Shown piece by piece: positions 25,601 through 29,184 of a stretch of DNA of 29,184 nt (positions within the stretch are counted from its first letter, which is position 1; each line of letters starts with the position of its first letter). The DNA is from an uncultured Aggregatibacter sp. Lineage in GTDB: Bacteria; Pseudomonadota; Gammaproteobacteria; Enterobacterales; Pasteurellaceae. The position numbers were made by a program, and so were the translations under genes. The DNA lies in assembly GCF_901873365.1 (NCBI RefSeq), contig NZ_CABFLM010000054.1:1-29184 (forward strand), read 5' to 3'. The notes under the pieces were generated by a model. The model was not told where the DNA came from. It saw only the letters and a program-made list of their open reading frames with translations, and did not search any database.

Positions 25601-26104
25601 TTAGTTCACGCTTGGTTGTTCTTCGGATTCTTGCTCTTGTTGTTGACGTTGTAAATACTCAACAAATAATGCATCGAAGTTCACCGGAGAAAGGTTTAAT
25701 GCTGGGAATGTGCCACGATTAACTAAGTTAGAGACTAATTCGCGCGCATATGGGAATAGCATATTTGGGCATTGCGCTGTTAAACAATGCGCCATTTGCA
25801 TATCATCTAAACCACTAATCGTGAATACACCGGCTTGTTTAACTTCACAAATAAACGCCACATCACCGGAATCTTCCAATGTGGTTTCAACGGAAAGATT
25901 TAAACACACTTCATATAAATCATCGCCTAATTTTACGGTTTCAGTAGATAAATCAAACGATAATTTCGGTTTCCATTCTTGATGGAAAATATGTGGAAGA
26001 TTTGGCGCTTCAAAAGAAATATCTTTGACATAGATACGTTGAATTTGAAGTACGGCTTGAGCCTCTTGCTCTTCGCTCATCACGTCTTTTTTTTCTTCGG
26101 TCAT
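25601..26104 (-). CDS. secB: Protein-export chaperone SecB
   Basis: A 167-residue tetrameric cytosolic chaperone that keeps preproteins unfolded and hands them to SecA. The sequence follows Haemophilus SecB closely, for example QIQRIYVKDISFEAPNLPHI and CPNMLFPYARELVSNLV. An acidic Glu/Gln-rich tail follows. A clear ribosome-binding site TAAGGACTCC precedes the ATG. It lies directly after the rhodanese gene; the grxC gene found between these in E. coli is absent here. Confidence 0.97.
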   Translation of the reverse strand: MTEEKKDVMSEEQEAQAVLQIQRIYVKDISFEAPNLPHIFHQEWKPKLSFDLSTETVKLGDDLYEVCLNLSVETTLEDSGDVAFICEVKQAGVFTISGLDDMQMAHCLTAQCPNMLFPYARELVSNLVNRGTFPALNLSPVNFDALFVEYLQRQQQEQESEEQPSVN

Positions 26105-26118
26105 ATTGGAGTCCTTAT

Positions 26119-26574
26119 TTATTTTCTAACTAAAGGTAAGCTTGCTGCACGCCAGCCTGCTAGGCCATCTTTTAATGTATATACATGATTAAAGCCTTGT
26201 TTTGCCAAAATCTCGGCAGAGGTTGTCGAGGTTACCCCATTTGTACACACTAAAATCACCGGTGTGTCTTTATGTTGTTCAATTTTGCCAATGTTGTGAT
26301 TTTTAATTTCGGTAGGCAACAGGTTGAGGCTATTGATAATATGTCCATTGGTAAACTCATCAATAGAACGCAAGTCAATAACCACGGCATTTTGATTGTT
26401 AATTAAGGCAATTGCTTCGGCATTATCAATCACCTTTGTTTTACTGGTGGCGGCTTTAATAAAGCTGAAAATCACCATAATAAACACAGCCACCCAAGCA
26501 ACAACAATGAGTGTATGGTTTTTGGCAAACGCCGTTGCCATCGGCATAAATTCTTCCATTTGTTTCTCAATCAT
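26119..26574 (-). CDS. yibN: Membrane-anchored rhodanese-like protein YibN
   Basis: A 151-residue protein with one N-terminal membrane segment (about 21-38) and a cytoplasmic rhodanese domain. The active-site loop starts at Cys110 (VCTNGVTS), so sulfur transfer is possible but unproven. Start choice is uncertain: the first ATG (26574) lacks a ribosome-binding site, while ATGs at 26559 and 26547 have partial ones and the last best matches the E. coli YibN N-terminus length. It heads the yibN-secB-gpsA-cysE series and has a strong promoter. Confidence 0.88.
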   Translation of the reverse strand: MIEKQMEEFMPMATAFAKNHTLIVVAWVAVFIMVIFSFIKAATSKTKVIDNAEAIALINNQNAVVIDLRSIDEFTNGHIINSLNLLPTEIKNHNIGKIEQHKDTPVILVCTNGVTSTTSAEILAKQGFNHVYTLKDGLAGWRAASLPLVRK

Positions 26575-26595
26575 TAGGTTTAAAAAGAAAGCTAG

Positions 26596-26624
26596 AGTAT
26601 AACTTTACTTTCGCCATTTATCAA
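26596..26624 (-). promoter_or_regulatory. Promoter for yibN-secB
   Basis: On the minus strand TTGATA (26624-26619) and TATACT (26601-26596) are 17 bases apart, each five of six consensus. The start would be near 26589, only 14 bases before the first yibN ATG. Confidence 0.7.
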
Positions 26625-26683
26625 AAATTATTGTTTTTATTCCAAGGCAGAACTTGCTCAAATAACAATCATTTATTGATTTA

Positions 26684-26705
26684 AAATGTGACCTAGATCA
26701 TAAAT
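26684..26705 (+). promoter_or_regulatory. CRP (cAMP receptor protein) site upstream of dcuB
   Basis: The 22 bases AAATGTGACCTAGATCATAAAT match the CRP consensus at 18 of 22 positions, including the TGTGA half. The centre lies about 71.5 bases before the start predicted from the -10 at 26754-26759, a class I activator distance. Confidence 0.7.
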
Positions 26706-26753
26706 CAATCAGAACATCAAATCTCTTACATACTCACTATTACGTAATTCTTA

Positions 26754-26759
26754 TATAAT
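26754..26759 (+). promoter_or_regulatory. -10 element of the dcuB promoter
   Basis: A perfect TATAAT with no recognisable -35 at 16-18 bases, as expected of an activator-dependent promoter. A second TATAAT lies at 26829-26834 within the resulting leader of about 115 bases. Confidence 0.5.
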
Positions 26760-26880
26760 TAAACCGATTTTTGAGTTACGACATCTTGATTTATCTTAAA
26801 TAAGGTAGGTCTATCAAATATCGCTGAGTATAATTTCTTATACCCCATACAAGTTTTATGTTTTACTTAAAGGAGGCAGT

Positions 26881-28203
26881 ATGTCTGCTATGTTTTTACT
26901 TCAGTTCGCCATCGTGTTGCTCTGTATTTTAGTCGGTGCGCGCGTGGGTGGTATCGGTTTGGGTGTCTTTGGCGGCTTGGGGCTAGCTATCTTATCTTTC
27001 GGTTTCGGCTTAAAACCGGCGGGTTTGCCAATTGACGTGATGTTTATGATTATGGCAGTAGTTTCTGCGGCAGCAGCAATGCAAGCGTCAGGTGGTTTAG
27101 ATTACATGATCAAAATTGCGACAAATATTTTACGTCGCAATCCAAAGCATATTACATTTATCGCCCCTGCAGTGACTTGGACCTTTACGCTATTAGCCGG
27201 TACGGGCCACGTTGCCTATTCTGTATTACCGGTAATTGCCGAAGTGAGTCGTCAAAATGGCGTCCGTCCTGAACGTCCAATGTCCATGGCGGTTATCGCC
27301 TCTCAATTTGCGATTGTTGCCAGTCCGATTGCTGCCGCTGTAGTTGCAGTTGTCGCGTATCTTGAACCGCAAGGCATTCATTTAGGGGATGTGTTAATCG
27401 TTACAATTCCTTCTACTATTCTGGGAATTTTCTGCGCTTGTCTATTTGTCAATAAAATGGGTAAAGAATTAAAAGATGATCCGGAATATCAACGTCGTTT
27501 ACACGATCCAAAATATGCGGAAGCCTTTAATTCAACTGTTGTCGGTAAAGAACTTGAAATTAGCAAATCCGCCAAAATCTCCGTATCCCTTTTCTTATTT
27601 GGTGCATTACTTGTTGTGTTAATGGGAGCAATGCCTTCTCTTCGTCCGGTATTTGATGGCAAACCAATGGGTATGGCGCATACCATTGAGATCATCATGC
27701 TATCTATCGGTGCGTTAATTATCTTAACCTGTAAACCGGATGGCACTGAAATTACTAAAGGTTCTGTATTCCACGCCGGTATGCGTGCGGTAATCGCTAT
27801 TTTCGGTATTGCATGGTTAGGTGATACCTTAATGCAAGCCCATATGGAAGAAGTTAAAGGTTTAGTAAAAGGTTTAGTCGAAACTGCACCTTGGACATTT
27901 GCCTTCGCCTTGTTCATACTTTCTGTGTTAGTTAACAGCCAAGGAGCTACCGTAGCGACCTTGTTCCCATTAGGTATTGCTCTTGGTATTCCACCGGCAA
28001 TCTTGATTGGTGTGTTTGTTGCGGTAAACGGCTATTTCTTCATCCCGAACTACGGTCCAATCATTGCGTCAATTGACTTTGATACAACCGGTACAACACG
28101 AATCGGTAAATACATTTTTAACCACAGTTTCATGCTACCCGGCTTATTAAGTATGGCATTTTGTTTAGGTTTCGGCTTATTATTTGCCAATATCTTGCTA
28201 TAA
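26881..28203 (+). CDS. dcuB: Anaerobic C4-dicarboxylate transporter DcuB
   Basis: A 440-residue Dcu-family membrane protein with about ten to twelve hydrophobic segments. It exchanges fumarate, malate or aspartate for succinate during fumarate respiration. The family segments VGGIGLGVFGGLGLAI, AGTGHVAYSVLPVIAEV and NGYFFIPNYGPIIASID are intact. DcuB is favoured over DcuA by overall sequence and the LPIDVMFMIMAV region, but the two are close. A strong ribosome-binding site AAAGGAGG precedes the ATG. It is a single-gene unit with a likely CRP-activated promoter and its own terminator. Confidence 0.93.
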   Translation: MSAMFLLQFAIVLLCILVGARVGGIGLGVFGGLGLAILSFGFGLKPAGLPIDVMFMIMAVVSAAAAMQASGGLDYMIKIATNILRRNPKHITFIAPAVTWTFTLLAGTGHVAYSVLPVIAEVSRQNGVRPERPMSMAVIASQFAIVASPIAAAVVAVVAYLEPQGIHLGDVLIVTIPSTILGIFCACLFVNKMGKELKDDPEYQRRLHDPKYAEAFNSTVVGKELEISKSAKISVSLFLFGALLVVLMGAMPSLRPVFDGKPMGMAHTIEIIMLSIGALIILTCKPDGTEITKGSVFHAGMRAVIAIFGIAWLGDTLMQAHMEEVKGLVKGLVETAPWTFAFALFILSVLVNSQGATVATLFPLGIALGIPPAILIGVFVAVNGYFFIPNYGPIIASIDFDTTGTTRIGKYIFNHSFMLPGLLSMAFCLGFGLLFANILL

Positions 28204-28224
28204 CAACATTCCTTAATACAACAT

Positions 28225-28254
28225 ATAGCGCCTGATAGCAGGCGCTATTTTTTT
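28225..28254 (+). terminator. Intrinsic terminator of dcuB
   Basis: A perfect 10-bp GC-rich stem (28225-28234/28239-28248) with an ATAG loop and a seven-T tail, 21 bases after the dcuB stop. Confidence 0.92.
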
Positions 28255-28761
28255 ACATTCATAATTCGCACGAAATAACGTCAAAAATGACCGCACTTTA
28301 TTTCTCATCGCAGAATCGGCAAAACGAAACTCTCCTTCCCAACAAGCTAAGGGAGAACCTATGAAAACAATAGCATTAGGTAAAGGGATAATATTATTCC
28401 AAAGCAAAATACACAAAATGCTCTTTAGATGACACTTTATTGTTGACTAGATGATTAGATAAAGATTTGAAGGCGTTATAATGTCTAGTATAAAAAGGTC
28501 TATAAATAACCACTACCAATATTCATTGGTCATCAATGTAAAAAAGAGTGTACTACTCGCTCAATCTTTTTATAAAGCACATAAGATATATAGAATGCTC
28601 TACATTCTCAAAAACAGGAAACAAACTGTCAAACTATTTACTGTTTAGTATTTGCCTGAAGAATTACAGTTAAGTTAAAACAAGATATCCACGTAAAATT
28701 TAAATAGAATTTATAAAAAGATAGAATATTTTGGTAGGATATATAACTAGGGTATAATCAA
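28255..28761. other. AT-rich intergenic region without a recognised gene
   Basis: About 500 bases between the dcuB terminator and tRNA-Trp. It contains one uptake signal (28290-28298), a 23-codon frame with a good ribosome-binding site (28361-28432, +), a 55-codon frame (28481-28648, +), and small dyads at 28515-28530 and 28592-28608. The base composition is more AT-rich than the neighbouring genes. I recognise no gene family in it, and I see no convincing terminator for the incoming rRNA operon transcript. Confidence 0.6.
28481..28648 (+). CDS. Possible 55-residue basic small protein
   Basis: An ATG frame of 55 codons encodes a lysine/arginine/tyrosine-rich peptide starting MSSIKRSINNHYQ. 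GAAGG lies 7 bases before the ATG. No family is recognised and there is no signal peptide or membrane segment. In such AT-rich DNA an open frame of this length could be chance, and TATAAT overlaps the ATG, which would instead suggest a promoter there. Confidence 0.2.
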   Translation: MSSIKRSINNHYQYSLVINVKKSVLLAQSFYKAHKIYRMLYILKNRKQTVKLFTV

Positions 28762-28837
28762 TGGCAGGGGCGGAGAGGCTCGAACTCCCAACACCCGGTT
28801 TTGGAGACCGGTGCTCTACCAATTGAACTACGCCCCT
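28762..28837 (-). tRNA. tRNA-Trp (anticodon CCA)
   Basis: A 76-base tRNA with encoded CCA, nearly identical to E. coli tRNA-Trp. The acceptor starts AGGGGCG, and the anticodon loop CTCCAAA within CCGGT/ACCGG gives CCA. It is the last gene of the rRNA operon, 29 bases after tRNA-Asp. Confidence 0.97.
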
Positions 28838-28866
28838 ATTGGTATGTAACTTTAGATAACTGAAAT

Positions 28867-28943
28867 TGGCGGAATGGACGGGACTCGAACCCGCGACCCC
28901 CTGCGTGACAGGCAGGTATTCTAACCAGCTGAACTACCACTCC
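28867..28943 (-). tRNA. tRNA-Asp (anticodon GTC)
   Basis: A 77-base tRNA with encoded CCA. Acceptor arms are GGAGTGG and CCATTCC (two G-U pairs), and the anticodon loop CTGTCAC gives GTC. It starts only 9 bases after the distal 5S gene and belongs to the rRNA operon. Confidence 0.97.
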
Positions 28944-28952
28944 TAATAGGGA

Positions 28953-29065
28953 TTAGCAGTGACCTACTCTCACATGGGAATCTCCCACACTACCATCGGC
29001 ATAACAGCATTTCACTTCTGAGTTCGGTATGGAATCAGGTGGGCCTACTGCATTATGACTGCTAA
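28953..29065 (-). rRNA. rrf: 5S ribosomal RNA, distal copy
   Basis: A complete 5S rRNA of about 113 bases, recognised by CCGAACTCAGAAGTGAAA and the GATGGTAGTGTGGGAGA and CATGTGAGAGTAGG segments. The terminal helix is TTAGCAGT paired with ACTGCTAA. Ends are set from that helix and may be off by a few bases. It is the second 5S in the operon. Confidence 0.93.
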
Positions 29066-29069
29066 AAAA

Positions 29070-29114
29070 TTTATTACTTGAATAAACTAACATTTAATTT
29101 ACTCAAGTAATAAA
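29070..29114. repeat. Inverted repeat filling the 5S-5S spacer
   Basis: Perfect 12-bp arms (29070-29081 and 29103-29114) flank a 21-base loop. They end 4 bases from one 5S and 1 base from the other, so the spacer transcript should fold into a hairpin that may guide processing. Confidence 0.75.
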
Positions 29115-29115
29115 C

Positions 29116-29184
29116 TTGGCGGTGACCTACTCTCACATGGGAATCTCCCACACTACCATCGGCATAACAGCGTTTCACTTCTGA
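29116..29184 (-). rRNA. rrf: 5S ribosomal RNA, proximal copy (cut by window edge)
   Basis: The 3' 69 bases of another 5S gene, identical to the distal copy except at three positions: two in the terminal helix (GGCGG instead of AGCAG on the plus strand) and one internal G for A. The 5' part lies beyond the window. 23S and 16S presumably lie further on. Confidence 0.93.

Noticed and set aside
27489..27917. 142-codon minus-strand frame inside dcuB
   Set aside because: It is the complement of transmembrane codons of dcuB; no independent start signal.
28213..28416. 67-codon minus-strand frame after dcuB
   Set aside because: It runs through the dcuB terminator and an uptake signal, and its translation has no coherent feature.
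28762..29184. Genomic island boundary at the tRNA genes
   Set aside because: No integrase, direct repeat of a tRNA end or mobility gene is visible; the tRNAs are simply the tail of an rRNA operon.

Overview
The window is chromosomal housekeeping DNA from a member of the Pasteurellaceae, most likely Aggregatibacter or a close Haemophilus relative. The main reason is about two dozen exact copies, on both strands, of the 9-base DNA uptake signal AAGTGCGGT (complement ACCGCACTT). Several protein landmarks also match Haemophilus enzymes, for example DapF Cys73/Cys217, Asd Cys136 and CysE His154. Gene order resembles other gamma-proteobacteria. I identify family and role from the sequence alone; the genus is an inference.

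Layout. Positions 1-5300 hold the complete S10 ribosomal-protein operon on the minus strand (rpsJ-rplC-rplD-rplW-rplB-rpsS-rplV-rpsC-rplP-rpmC-rpsQ). It has a structured, L4-type leader upstream of rpsJ and terminators after rpsQ, and the spc operon presumably begins just beyond base 1. Next is a minus-strand set, yicC-ygfZ-patatin (5362-7988), divergent from rph-pyrE, which is followed by djlA-dusC (8108-11365). A minus-strand group dapF-xerC-fbpC (11464-14323) diverges from asd (14546-15658), which converges on folD across an uptake-signal hairpin.

The middle holds a tRNA-Pro/tRNA-Arg pair, a patatin-like lipoprotein gene, and the divergent rluC/rne pair with a long rne 5' UTR. A tRNA-Ser follows rne. 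The minus strand then carries ridA and the export/metabolism cluster yibN-secB-gpsA-cysE. dcuB, for anaerobic C4-dicarboxylate transport, reads on the plus strand behind a near-consensus CRP site. The right end (28762-29184) is the distal part of an rRNA operon on the minus strand: a truncated 5S, a second complete 5S, tRNA-Asp and tRNA-Trp.

Functional themes are translation (ribosomal proteins, tRNAs, 5S, RluC, DusC), RNA turnover (RNase E, RNase PH, YicC), lysine/peptidoglycan precursors (Asd, DapF), one-carbon, pyrimidine and cysteine metabolism (FolD, PyrE, CysE), and protein export (SecB). I found no phage, insertion sequence, CRISPR array, toxin-antitoxin or defence locus, and no clear new multi-gene system. 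The items most worth a second look are small: two diverged tandem 5S genes with compensatory changes in the terminal helix, the rne leader, the dcuB control region, an fbpC gene without transporter partners, stacked hairpins between the S10 and spc operons, and a 0.5-kb AT-rich region at 28.26-28.76 kb with small reading frames.
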